NCBI GenBank assembly: GCA_036245805.1
Contig: BTRK01000001.1
Location: 31,506,758 to 31,570,757 of the forward strand
Length of the DNA: 64,000 nucleotides
DNA from: Pristionchus mayeri
Taxonomy: Eukaryota; Nematoda; Chromadorea; Rhabditida; Neodiplogasteridae
Direction: 5' to 3'
The notes beneath the pieces were generated by a model. The model saw only the letters and a program-made list of their open reading frames with translations, ran no database searches and had not been told where the DNA came from. Positions 35,856 to 48,600 of the stretch are shown one piece after another. Position 1 is the first letter of the stretch. Each line of letters starts with the position of its first letter. The translations under genes and the position numbers were made by a program.

Positions 35856-38214
35856 GGGGCGCTCAGACCACCGTAGAGGAAGACCACTGAAGAGAAAAGG
35901 GGCGCTCAGACCACCGTAGAGGAAGACCACTGAAGAGAAAAGGGGCGCTCAGACCACTGTAGAGGAAGACAAAAGGGGCGATCAGACCACCGTAGAGGAA
36001 GATAAAAGGGGCGCTCCGACCACCGTAGAGGAAGACAAAAGGGGCGCTCAGACCACCGTAGAGGAAGACAAAAGGGGCGATCAGACCACCGTAGAGGAAG
36101 ATAAAAGGGGCGCTCAGACCACAGTAGAGGAAGACAAAAGGGGCGCTCAGACCACCGTAGAGGAAGACCACTGAAGAGAAAAGGGGCGCTCAGACCACCG
36201 TAGAGTAAGACCACTGAAGAGAAAAGGGGCGCTCAGGCCACCGTAGAGGAGGATAAAAGGGGCGCTCAGACCACAGTAGAGGAAGACAAAAGGGGCGCTC
36301 AGACCACCGTAGAGGAAGACCACTGAAGAGAAAAGGGGCGCTCAGACCACCGTAGAGTAAGACCACTGAAGAGAAAAGGGGCGCTCAGACCACCGTAGAG
36401 GAAGACAAAAGGGGCGCTCAGATCACCGTAGAGGAAGACCACTGAAGAGAAAACGGGCGCTCAGACCACCGTAGAGTAAGACCACTGAAGAGAAAAGGGG
36501 CGCTCAGACCACCGTAGAGGAAGACAAAAGGGGCGCTCAGACCACCGTAGAGGAAGACAAAAGGGGCGCTCAGATCACCGTAGAGGAAGACCACTGAAGA
36601 GAAAACGGGCGCTCAGACCACTGTAGAGGAAGACCACAGAAGAGAAAAGGGGCGCTCAGACCACCGTAGAGGAAGACCACTGAAGAGAAAAGGGGCGCTC
36701 AGACCACCGTAGAGGAAGATAAAAGGGGCATTCACACCACAGTAGAGGAAGACAAAAGGGGCGCTCAGACCACCGTAGAGGAAGACCACTGAAGAGAAAA
36801 GGGGCGCTCAGACCACCGTAGAGTAAGACCACTGAAGAGAAAAGGGGCGCTCAGACCACCGTAGAGGAAGACAAAAGGGGCGCTCAGACCACCGTAGAGG
36901 AAGACCACTGAAGAGAAAAGGGGCGCTCAGACCACCGTAGAGTAAGACCACTGAAGAGAAAAGGGGCGCTCAGACCACCGTAGAGGAAGACAAAAGGGGC
37001 GCTCAGACCACCGTAGAGGAAGACAAAAGGGGCGCTCAGATCACCGTAGAGGAAGACCACTGAAGAGAAAACGGGCGCTCAGACCACTGTAGAGGAAGAC
37101 CACAGAAGAGAAAAGGGGCGCTCAGACCACCGTAGAGGAAGATAAAAGGGGCATTCACACCACAGTAGAGGAAGACAAAAGGGGCGCTCAGACCACCGTA
37201 GAGGAAGACAAAAGGGGCGCTCAGATCACCGTAGAGGAAGACCACTGAAGAGAAAACGGGCGCTCAGACCACTGTAGAGGAAGACCACAGAAGAGAAAAG
37301 GGGTGCTCAGACCACTGTAGAGGAAGACCACAGAAGAGAAAAGGGGCGCTCAGACCACCGTAGAGGAAGACCACTGAAGAGAAAAGGGGCGCTCAGACCA
37401 CCGTAGAGGAAGACCACTGAAGAGAAAAGGGGCGCTCAGACCACTGTAGAGGAAGACAAAAGGGGCGATCAGACCACCGTAGAGGAAGATAAAAGGGGCG
37501 CTCCGACCACCGTAGAGGAAGACAAAAGGGGCGCTCAGACCACCGTAGAGGAAGACAAAAGGGGCGATCAGACCACCGTAGAGGAAGATAAAAGGGGCGC
37601 TCAGACCACAGTAGAGGAAGACAAAAGGGGCGCTCAGACCACCGTAGAGGAAGACCACTGAAGAGAAAAGGGGCGCTCAGACCACCGTAGAGTAAGACCA
37701 CTGAAGAGAAAAGGGGCGCTCAGGCCACCGTAGAGGAGGATAAAAGGGGCGCTCAGACCACAGTAGAGGAAGACAAAAGGGGCGCTCAGACCACCGTAGA
37801 GGAAGACCACTGAAGAGAAAAGGGGCGCTCAGACCACCGTAGAGGAAGACCACTGAAGAGAAAAGGGGCGCTCAGACCACTGTAGAGGAAGACAAAAGGG
37901 GCGATCAGACCACCGTAGAGGAAGATAAAAGGGGCGCTCCGACCACCGTAGAGGAAGACAAAAGGGGCGCTCAGACCACCGTAGAGGAAGACAAAAGGGG
38001 CGATCAGACCACCGTAGAGGAAGATAAAAGGGGCGCTCAGACCACAGTAGAGGAAGACAAAAGGGGCGCTCAGACCACCGTAGAGGAAGACCACTGAAGA
38101 GAAAAGGGGCGCTCAGACCACCGTAGAGTAAGACCACTGAAGAGAAAAGGGGCGCTCAGGCCACCGTAGAGGAGGATAAAAGGGGCGCTCAGACCACAGT
38201 AGAGGAAGACAAAA
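35856..38214 (+). repeat. 436-bp 12-monomer unit: three copies, two adjacent
   Basis: Copies start at 35856, 37343 and 37779. The last two are directly tandem, and the first is 1487 bp upstream of the second. Each has eight 33-bp and four 43-bp units (264 + 172 = 436). A private CTCCGACC change marks all three, at 36014, 37501 and 37937. Each also carries two GCGATC units, one GAGTAAG and one CTCAGGCC unit. Between the first and second copies lie GAGTAAG, AGATCACC and GCATTCAC units. Confidence 0.88.
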
Positions 38215-39990
38215 GGGGCGCTCAGACCACCGTAGAGGAAGACCACTGAAGAGAAAAGGGGCGCTCAGACCACCGTAGAGTAAGACCACTGAAGAGAAAA
38301 GGGGCGCTCAGACCACCGTAGAGGAAGACAAAAGGGGCGCTCAGATCACCGTAGAGGAAGACCACTGAAGAGAAAACGGGCGCTCAGACCACTGTAGAGG
38401 AAGACCACAGAAGAGAAAAGGGGCGCTCAGACCACCGTAGAGGAAGACCACTGAAGAGAAAAGGGGCGCTCAGACCACCGTAGAGGAAGACCACTGAAGA
38501 GAAAAGGGGCGCTCAGACCAATGTAGAGGAAGACCACTGAAGATAAAAGGGGCGTTCAGACCACAGTAGAGGAAGACAAAAGGGGCGCTCAGACCACCGT
38601 AGAGGAAGACAAAAGGGGCGCTCAGATCACCGTAGAGGAAGACCACTGAAGAGAAAACGGGCGCTCAGACCACTGTAGAGGAAGACCACAGAAGAGAAAA
38701 GGGGCGCTCAGACCACCGTAGAGGAAGACCACTGAAGAGAAAAGGGGCGCTCAGACCACCGTAGAGGAAGATAAAAGGGGCATTCACACCACAGTAGAGG
38801 AAGACAAAAGGGGCGCTCAGACCACCGTAGAGGAAGACAAAAGGGGCGCTCAGATCACCGTAGAGGAAGACCACTGAAGAGAAAACGGGCGCTCAGACCA
38901 CTGTAGAGGAAGACCACAGAAGAGAAAAGGGGCGCTCAGACCACCGTAGAGTAAGACCACTGAAGAGAAAAGGGGCGCTCAGACCACCGTAGAGGAGGAT
39001 AAAAGGGGCGCTCAGACCACAGTAGAGGAAGACAAAAGGGGCGCTCAGATCACCGTAGAGGAAGACCACTGAAGAGAAAAGGGGCGCTCAGACCACCGTA
39101 GAGGAAGACCACTGAAGAGAAAAGGGGCGCTCAGACCACTGTAGAGGAAGACAAAAGGGGCGCTCAGACCACCGTAGAGGAAGACCACTGAAGAGAAAAG
39201 GGGCGCTCAGACCACCGTAGAGTAAGACCACTGAAGGGAAAAGGGGCGCTCAGACCACCGTAGAGGAGGATAAAAGGGGCGCTCAGACCACAGTAGAGGA
39301 AGACAAAAGGGGCGCTCAGATCACCGTAGAGGAAGACCACTGAAGAGAAAAGGGGCGCTCAGACCACCGTAGAGGAGGATAAAAGGGGCGCTCAGACCAC
39401 AGTAGAGGAAGACAAAAGGGGCGCTCAGATCACCGTAGAGGAAGACCACTGAAGAGAAAAGGGGCGCTCAGACCACCGTAGAGGAAGACCACTGAAGAGA
39501 AAAGGGGCGCTCAGACCACTGTAGAGGAAGACAAAAGGGGCGCTCAGACCACCGTAGAGGAAGACCACTGAAGAGAAAAGGGGCGCTCAGACCACCGTAG
39601 AGTAAGACCACTGAAGGGAAAAGGGGCGCTCAGACCACCGTAGAGGAGGATAAAAGGGGCGCTCAGACCACAGTAGAGGAAGACAAAAGGGGCGCTCAGA
39701 TCACCGTAGAGGAAGACCACTGAAGAGAAAAGGGGCGCTCAGACCACCGTAGAGGAAGACCACTGAAGAGAAAAGGGGCGCTCAGACCACTGTAGAGGAA
39801 GACAAAAGGGGCGCTCAGACCACCGTAGAGGAAGACCACTGAAGAGAAAAGGGGCGCTCAGACCACCGTAGAGTAAGACCACTGAAGGGAAAAGGGGCGC
39901 TCAGACCACCGTAGAGGAGGATAAAAGGGGCGCTCAGACCACAGTAGAGGAAGACAAAAGGGGCGCTCAGATCACCGTAGAGGAAGACCA
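38215..39990 (+). repeat. GAGTAAG / GAAGGGAAAA modules
   Basis: Short modules recur here: two plain 43-bp units, a CCACTG-GACAAAA 33-bp unit, a plain 43-bp unit, a GAGTAAG 43-bp unit, GGAGGATAAAA, CCACAG and AGATCACC. A private GAAGGGAAAA tail is seen at 39233, 39613 and 39884, with spacings of 380 and 271 bp, which indicates local re-duplication with length change. A GCATTCAC unit lies near 38789. Confidence 0.82.
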
Positions 39991-42900
39991 CTGAAGAGAA
40001 AACGGGCGCTCAGACCACTGTAGAGGAAGACCACAGAAGAGAAAAGGGGTGCTCAGACCACCGTAGAGGAAGACCACTGAAGAGAAAAGGGGCGCTCAGA
40101 CCACAATAGAGGAAGACCACTGAAGAGAAAAGGGGCGCTCAGACCACTGTAGAGGAAGACCACAGAAGAGAAAAGGGGCGCTCAGACCACTGTAGAGGAA
40201 GACCACTGAAGAGAAAAGGGCGCTGAGACCACCGTAGAGGAAGACCACTGAAGAGAAAAGGGGCGCTCAGACCACCGTAGAGGAAGACAAAAGGGGCGCT
40301 CAGACCACCGTAGAGGAAGACCACTGAAGAGAAAAGGGGCGCTCAGACCACCGTAGAGGAAGACAAAAGGGGCGCTCAGATCACCGTAGAGGAAGACCAC
40401 TGAAGAGAAAAGGGGCGCTCAGACCACCGTAGAGGAAGATAAAAGGGGCATTCACACCACAGTAGAGGAAGACAAAAGGGGCGCTCAGACCACCGTAGAG
40501 GAAGACAAAAGGGGCGCTCAGATCACCGTAGAGGAAGACCACTGAAGAGAAAACGGGCGCTCAGACCACTGTAGAGGAAGACCACAGAAGAGAAAAGGGG
40601 CGCTCAGACCACCGTAGAGGAAGACCACTGAAGAGAAAAGGGGCGCTCAGACCACCGTAGAGGAAGACCACTGAAGAGAAAAGGGGCGCTCAGACCACTG
40701 TAGAGGAAGACCACAGAAGAGAAAAGGGGCGCTCAGACCACCGTAGAGGAAGACCACTGAAGAGAAAAGGGGCGCTCAGACCACCGTAGAGGAAGACCAC
40801 TGAAGAGAAAAGGGGCGCTCAGACCACCGTAGAGGAAGACCACTGAAGAGAAAAGGGGCGCTCAGACCACCGTAGAGGAAGACAAAAGGGGCGCTCAGAC
40901 CACAGTAGAGGAAGACAAAAGGGGCGCTCAGACCACCGTAGAGGAAGACAAAAGGGGCGCTCAGATCACCGTAGAGGAAGACCACTGAAGAGAAAAGGGG
41001 CGCTCAGACCAATGTAGAGGAAGACCACTGAAGATAAAAGGGGCGTTCAGACCACAGTAGAGGAAGACAAAAGGGGCGCTCAGACCACCGTAGAGGAAGA
41101 CAAAAGGGGCGCTCAGATCACCGTAGAGGAAGACCACTGAAGAGAAAACGGGCGCTCAGACCACTGTAGAGGAAGACCACAGAAGAGAAAAGGGGCGCTC
41201 AGACCACCGTAGAGGAAGACCACTGAAGAGAAAAGGGGCGCTCAGACCACCGTAGAGGAAGACCACTGAAGAGAAAAGGGGCGCTCAGACCACTGTAGAG
41301 GAAGACCACTGAAGAGAAAAGGGCGCTCATACCACCGTAGAGGAAGACCACTGAAGAGAAAAGGGGCGCTCAGACCACCGTAGAGGAAGACCACTGAAGA
41401 GAAAAGGGGCGCTCAGACCACCGTAGAGGAAGACAAAAGGGGCGCTCAGACCACCGTAGAGGAAGACAAAAGGGGCGATCAGACCACCGTAGAGGAAGAT
41501 AAAAGGGGCGCTCAGACCACAGTAGAGGAAGACAAAAGGGGCGCTCAGACCACCGTAGAGGAAGACCACTGAAGAGAAAAGGGGCGCTCAGACCACCGTA
41601 GAGTAAGACCACTGAAGAGAAAAGGGGCGCTCAGGCCACCGTAGAGGAGGATAAAAGGGGCGCTCAGACCACAGTAGAGGAAGACAAAAGGGGCGCTCAG
41701 ACCACCGTAGAGGAAGACCACTGAAGAGAAAAGGGGCGCTCAGACCACCGTAGAGTAAGACCACTGAAGAGAAAAGGGGCGCTCAGACCACCGTAGAGGA
41801 AGACAAAAGGGGCGCTCAGACCACCGTAGAGGAAGACAAAAGGGGCGCTCAGATCACCGTAGAGGAAGACCACTGAAGAGAAAACGGGCGCTCAGACCAC
41901 TGTAGAGGAAGACCACTGAAGAGAAAACGGGCGCTCAGACCACTGTAGAGGAAGACCACAGAAGAGAAAAGGGGCGCTCAGACCACCGTAGAGGAAGACC
42001 ACTGAAGAGAAAAGGGGCGCTCAGTCCACCGTAGAGGAAGACCACTGAAGAGAAAAGGGGCGCTCAGACCACTGTAGAGGAAGACCACTGAAGAGAAAAG
42101 GGCGCTCATACCACCGTAGAGGAAGACCACTGAAGAGAAAAGGGGCGCTCAGACCACCGTAGAGGAAGACCACTGAAGAGAAAAGGGGCGCTCAGACCAC
42201 CGTAGAGGAAGACAAAAGGGGCGCTCAGACCACCGTAGAGGAAGATAAAAGGGGCGCTCAGACCACAGTAGAGGAAGACAAAAGGGGCGCTCAGACCACC
42301 GTAGAGGAAGACCACTGAAGAGAAAAGGGGCGCTCAGACCACCGTAGAGTAAGACCACTGAAGAGAAAAGGGGCGCTCAGGCCACCGTAGAGGAGGATAA
42401 AAGGGGCGCTCAGACCACAGTAGAGGAAGACAAAAGGGGCGCTCAGACCACCGTAGAGGAAGACCACTGAAGAGAAAAGGGGCGCTCAGACCACCGTAGA
42501 GTAAGACCACTGAAGAGAAAAGGGGCGCTCAGACCACCGTAGAGGAAGACAAAAGGGGCGCTCAGATCACCGTAGAGGAAGACCACTGAAGAGAAAACGG
42601 GCGCTCAGACCACTGTAGAGGAAGACCACAGAAGAGAAAAGGGGCGCTCAGACCACCGTAGAGGAAGACCACTGAAGAGAAAAGGGGCGCTCAGACCACC
42701 GTAGAGGAAGACCACTGAAGAGAAAAGGGGCGCTCAGACCAATGTAGAGGAAGACCACTGAAGATAAAAGGGGCGTTCAGACCACAGTAGAGGAAGACAA
42801 AAGGGGCGCTCAGACCACCGTAGAGGAAGACAAAAGGGGCGCTCAGATCACCGTAGAGGAAGACCACTGAAGAGAAAACGGGCGCTCAGACCACTGTAGA

Positions 42901-45604
42901 GGAAGACCACAGAAGAGAAAAGGGGCGCTCAGACCACCGTAGAGGAAGACCACTGAAGAGAAAAGGGGCGCTCAGTCCACCGTAGAGGAAGACCACTGAA
43001 GAGAAAAGGGGCGCTCAGACCACTGTAGAGGAAGACCACTGAAGAGAAAAGGGCGCTCATACCACCGTAGAGGAAGACCACTGAAGAGAAAAGGGGCGCT
43101 CAGACCACCGTAGAGGAAGACCACTGAAGAGAAAAGGGGCGCTCAGACCACTGTAGAGGAAGACAAAAGGGGCGCTCAGACCACCGTAGAGGAAGACCAC
43201 TGAAGAGAAAAGGGGCGCTCAGACCACCGTAGAGTAAGACCACTGAAGAGAAAAGGGGCGCTCAGACCACCGTAGAGGAGGATAAAAGGGGCGCTCAGAC
43301 CACAGTAGAGGAAGACAAAAGGGGCGCTCAGATCACCGTAGAGGAAGACCACTGAAGAGAAAAGGGGCGCTCAGACCACCGTAGAGGAAGATAAAAGGGG
43401 CATTCACACCACAGTAGAGGAAGACAAAAGGGGCGCTCAGACCACCGTAGAGGAAGACAAAAGGGGCTCTCAGATCACCGTAGAGGAAGACCACTGAAGA
43501 GAAAACGGGCGCTCAGACCACTGTAGAGGAAGACCACAGAAGAGAAAAGGGGTGCTCAGACCACCGTAGAGGAAGACCACTGAAGAGAAAAGGGGCGCTC
43601 AGACCACCGTAGAGGAAGACCACTGAAGAGAAAAGGGGCGCTCAGACCACTGTAGAGGAAGACCACAGAAGAGAAAAGGGGCGCTCAGACCACTGTAGAG
43701 GAAGACCACTGAAGAGAAAAGGGCGCTGAGACCACCGTAGAGGAAGACCCCTGAAGAGAAAAGGGGCGCTCAGACCACCGTAGAGGAAGACAAAAGGGGC
43801 GCTCAGACCACCGTAGAGGAAGACCACTGAAGAGAAAAGGGGCGCTCAGACCACCGTAGAGGAAGACAAAAGGGGCGCTCAGATCACCGTAGAGGAAGAC
43901 CACTGAAGAGAAAAGGGGCGCTCAGACCACCGTAGAGGAAGATAAAAGGGGCATTCACACCACAGTAGAGGAAGACAAAAGGGGCGCTCAGACCACCGTA
44001 GAGGAAGACAAAAGGGGCGCTCAGATCACCGTAGAGGAAGACCACTGAAGAGAAAACGGGCGCTCAGACCACTGTAGAGGAAGACCACAGAAGAGAAAAG
44101 GGGCGCTCAGACCACCGTAGAGTAAGACCACTGAAGAGAAAAGGGGCGCTCAGACCACCGTAGAGGAGGATAAAAGGGGCGCTCAGACCACAGTAGAGGA
44201 AGACAAAAGGGGCGCTCAGATCACCATAGAGGAAGACCACTGAAGAGAAAAGGGGCGCTCAGACCACCGTAGAGGAAGACCACTGAAGAGAAAAGGGGCG
44301 CTCAGACCACTGTAGAGGAAGACAAAAGGGGCGCTCAGACCACCGTAGAGGAAGACCACTGAAGAGAAAAGGGGCGCTCAGACCACCGTAGAGTAAGACC
44401 ACTGAAGAGAAAAGGGGCGCTCAGACCACCGTAGAGGAGGATAAAAGGGGCGCTCAGACCACAGTAGAGGAAGACAAAAGGGGCGCTCAGACCACCGTAG
44501 AGGAAGACCACTGAAGAGAAAAGGGGCGCTCAGACCACCGTAGAGGAAGATAAAAGGGGCATTCACACCACAGTAGAGGAAGACAAAAGGGGCGCTCAGA
44601 CCACCGTAGAGGAAGACAAAAGGGGCGCTCAGATCACCGTAGAGGAAGACCACTGAAGAGAAAACGGGCGCTCAGACCACTGTAGAGGAAGACCACAGAA
44701 GAGAAAAGGGGTGCTCAGACCACCGTAGAGGAAGACCACTGAAGAGAAAAGGGGCGCTCAGACCACAATAGAGGAAGACCACTGAAGAGAAATGGGGCGC
44801 TCAGACCACTGTAGAGGAAGACCACAGAAGAGAAAAGGGGCGCTCAGACCACTGTAGAGGAAGACCACTGAAGAGAAAAGGGCGCTGAGACCACCGTAGA
44901 GGAAGACCACTGAAGAGAAAAGGGGCGCTCAGACCACCGTAGAGGAAGACAAAAGGGGCGCTCAGACCACCGTAGAGGAAGACAAAAGGGGCGCTCAGAT
45001 CACCGTAGAGGAAGACCACTGAAGAGAAAAGGGGCGCTCAGACCACTGTAGAGGAAGACCACAGAAGAGAAAAGGGGCGCTCAGACCACCGTAGAGGAAG
45101 ACCACTGAAGAGAAAAGGGGCGCTCAGACCACCGTAGAGGAAGACCACTGAAGAGAAAAGGGGCGCTCAGACCACCGTAGAGGAAGACCACTGAAGAGAA
45201 AAGGGGCGCTCAGACCACCGTAGAGGAAGACAAAAGGGGCGCTCAGACCACCGTAGAGGAAGACAAAAGGGGCGCTCAGACCACCGTAGAGGAAGACCAC
45301 TGAAGAGAAAAGGGGCGCTCAGACCACCGTAGAGGAAGACAAAAGGGGCGCTCAGATCACCGTAGAGGAAGACCACTGAAGAGAAAAGGGGCGCTCAGAC
45401 CACCGTAGAGGAAGATAAAAGGGGCATTCACACCACAGTAGAGGAAGACAAAAGGGGCGCTCAGACCACCGTAGAGGAAGACAAAAGGGGCGCTCAGATC
45501 ACCGTAGAGGAAGACCACTGAAGAGAAAACGGGCGCTCGACCACTGTAGAGGAAGACCACAGAAGAGAAAAGGGGCGCTCAGACCACCGTAGAGGAAGAC
45601 CACA
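39991..45604 (+). repeat. Mosaic of earlier blocks
   Basis: The GGGGTGCTC plus 42-bp CTGAG block known from 31.7 and 33.5 kb recurs near 40.0-40.4 kb and 43.5-43.9 kb, and partly near 44.7-45.0 kb. GCGATC cassettes are complete at 41327 and reduced (without the GCGATC unit) at 42106. GCATTCAC units lie near 40448, 43400, 43951, 44558 and 45424. CCACAATAG recurs near 40104 and 44764. A CTCAGTCC change occurs near 42024 and 42975. Two small deletions sit near the right end. Confidence 0.82.
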
Positions 45605-45612
45605 AGAGAAAA
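45534..45612 (+). repeat. Two neighbouring short deletions in monomers
   Basis: Near 45538 the usual GCTCAGACC reads GCTCGACC, a loss of one base. Near 45600 a second-module tail reads GACCACAAGAGAAAA, a loss of two bases relative to either CCACTGAAGAG or CCACAGAAGAG. Non-modular indels like these are rare in the array. The pair lies just before the left edge of the 2596-bp duplication. Confidence 0.85.
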
Positions 45613-48600
45613 GGGGCGCTCAGACCACCGTAGAGGAAGACCACTGAAGAGAAAAGGGGCGCTCAGACCACTGTAGAGGAAGACCACAGAAGAGAAAAGG
45701 GGCGCTCAGACCACCGTAGAGGAAGACCACTGAAGAGAAAAGGGGCGCTCAGACCACCGTAGAGGAAGACCACTGAAGAGAAAAGGGGCGCTCAGACCAC
45801 CGTAGAGGAAGACCACTGAAGAGAAAAGGGGCGCTCAGACCACCGTAGAGGAAGACAAAAGGGGCGCTCAGACCACCGTAGAGGAAGACAAAAGGGGCGA
45901 TCAGACCACCGTAGAGGAAGATAAAAGGGGCGCTCAGACCACAGTAGAGGAAGACAAAAGGGGCGCTCAGACCACCGTAGAGGAAGACCACTGAAGAGAA
46001 AAGGGGCGCTCAGACCACCGTAGAGTAAGACCACTGAAGAGAAAAGGGGCGCTCAGACCACCGTAGAGGAAGACAAAAGGGGCGCTCAGATCACCGTAGA
46101 GGAAGACCACTGAAGAGAAAAGGGGCGCTCAGACCAATGTAGAGGAAGACCACTGAAGATAAAAGGGGCGCTCAGACCACCGTAGAGGAAGACAAAAGGG
46201 GCGCTCAGATCACCGTAGAGGAAGACCACTGAAGAGAAAAGGGGCGCTCAGACCACCGTAGAGGAAGATAAAAGGGGCATTCACACCACAGTAGAGGAAG
46301 ACAAAAGGGGCGCTCAGACCACCGTAGAGGAAGACAAAAGGGGCGCTCAGATCACCGTAGAGGAAGACCACTGAAGAGAAAACGGGCGCTCAGACCACTG
46401 TAGAGGAAGACCACAGAAGAGAAAAGGGGCGCTCAGACCACCGTAGAGGAAGACCACTGAAGAGAAAAGGGGCGCTCAGACCACCGTAGAGGAAGACCAC
46501 TGAAGAGAAAAGGGGCGCTCAGACCACTGTAGAGGAAGACCACAGAAGAGAAAAGGGGCGCTCAGACCACCGTAGAGGAAGACCACTGAAGAGAAAAGGG
46601 GCGCTCAGACCACCGTAGAGGAAGACCACTGAAGAGAAAAGGGGCGCTCAGACCACCGTAGAGGAAGACCACTGAAGAGAAAAGGGGCGCTCAGACCACC
46701 GTAGAGGAAGACAAAAGGGGCGCTCAGACCACCGTAGAGGAAGACAAAAGGGGCGATCAGACCACCGTAGAGGAAGATAAAAGGGGCGCTCAGACCACAG
46801 TAGAGGAAGACAAAAGGGGCGCTCAGACCACCGTAGAGGAAGACCACTGAAGAGAAAAGGGGCGCTCAGACCACCGTAGAGTAAGACCACTGAAGAGAAA
46901 AGGGGCGCTCAGACCACCGTAGAGGAAGACAAAAGGGGCGCTCAGATCACCGTAGAGGAAGACCACTGAAGAGAAAAGGGGCGCTCAGACCAATGTAGAG
47001 GAAGACCACTGAAGATAAAAGGGGCGTTCAGACCACAGTAGAGGAAGACAAAAGGGGCGCTCAGACCACCGTAGAGGAAGACAAAAGGGGCGCTCAGATC
47101 ACCGTAGAGGAAGACCACTGAAGAGAAAACGGGCGCTCAGACCACTGTAGAGGAAGACCACAGAAGAGAAAAGGGGCGCTCAGACCACCGTAGAGGAAGA
47201 CCACTGAAGAGAAAAGGGGCGCTCAGACCACCGTAGAGGAAGACCACTGAAGAGAAAAGGGGCGCTCAGACCACTGTAGAGGAAGACCACTGAAGAGAAA
47301 AGGGCGCTCATACCACCGTAGAGGAAGACCACTGAAGAGAAAAGGGGCGCTCAGACCACCGTAGAGGAAGACCACTGAATAGAAAACGGGCGCTCAGACC
47401 ACTGTAGAGGAAGACCACAGAAGAGAAAAGGGGCGCTCAGACCACCGTAGAGGAAGACCACTGAAGAGAAAACGGGCGCTCAGACCACTGTAGAGGAAGA
47501 CCACAGAAGAGAAAAGGGGCGCTCAGACCACCGTAGAGGAAGACCACTGAAGAGAAAAGGGGCGCTCAGACCACCGTAGAGGAAGACCACTGAAGAGAAA
47601 AGGGGCGCTCAGACCACTGTAGAGGAAGACCACTGAAGAGAAAAGGGCGCTCATACCACCGTAGAGGAAGACCACTGAAGAGAAAAGGGGCGCTCAGACC
47701 ACCGTAGAGGAAGACCACTGAAGAGAAAAGGGGCGCTCAGACCACCGTAGAGGAGGACAAAAGGGGCGCTCAGACCACCGTAGAGGAAGACAAAAGGGGC
47801 GATCAGACCACCGTAGAGGAAGATAAAAGGGGCGCTCAGACCACAGTAGAGGAAGACAAAAGGGGCGCTCAGACCACCGTAGAGGAAGACCACTGAAGAG
47901 AAAAGGGGCGCTCAGACCACCGTAGAGTAAGACCACTGAAGAGAAAAGGGGCGCTCAGACCACCGTAGAGGAAGACAAAAGGGGCGCTCAGATCACCGTA
48001 GAGGAAGACCACTGAAGAGAAAAGGGGCGCTCAGACCAATGTAGAGGAAGACCACTGAAGATAAAAGGTGCGTTCAGACCACAGTAGAGGAAGACAAAAG
48101 GGGCGCTCAGACCACCGTAGAGGAAGACAAAAGGGGCGCTCAGACCACAGTAGAGGAAGACAAAAGGGGCGCTCAGACCACCGTAGAGGAAGACCACTGA
48201 AGAGAAAAGGGGCGCTCAGACCACCGTAGAGGAAGACCACTGAAGAGAAAAGGGGCGCTCAGACCACTGTAGAGGAAGACCACAGAAGAGAAAAGGGGCG
48301 CTCAGACCACCGTAGAGGAAGACCACTGAAGAGAAAAGGGGCGCTCAGACCACCGTAGAGGAAGACCACTGAAGAGAAAAGGGGCGCTCAGACCACCGTA
48401 GAGGAAGACCACTGAAGAGAAAAGGGGCGCTCAGACCACCGTAGAGGAAGACAAAAGGGGCGCTCAGACCACCGTAGAGGAAGACAAAAGGGGCGATCAG
48501 ACCACCGTAGAGGAAGATAAAAGGGGCGCTCAGACCACAGTAGAGGAAGACAAAAGGGGCGCTCAGACCACCGTAGAGGAAGACCACTGAAGAGAAAAGG

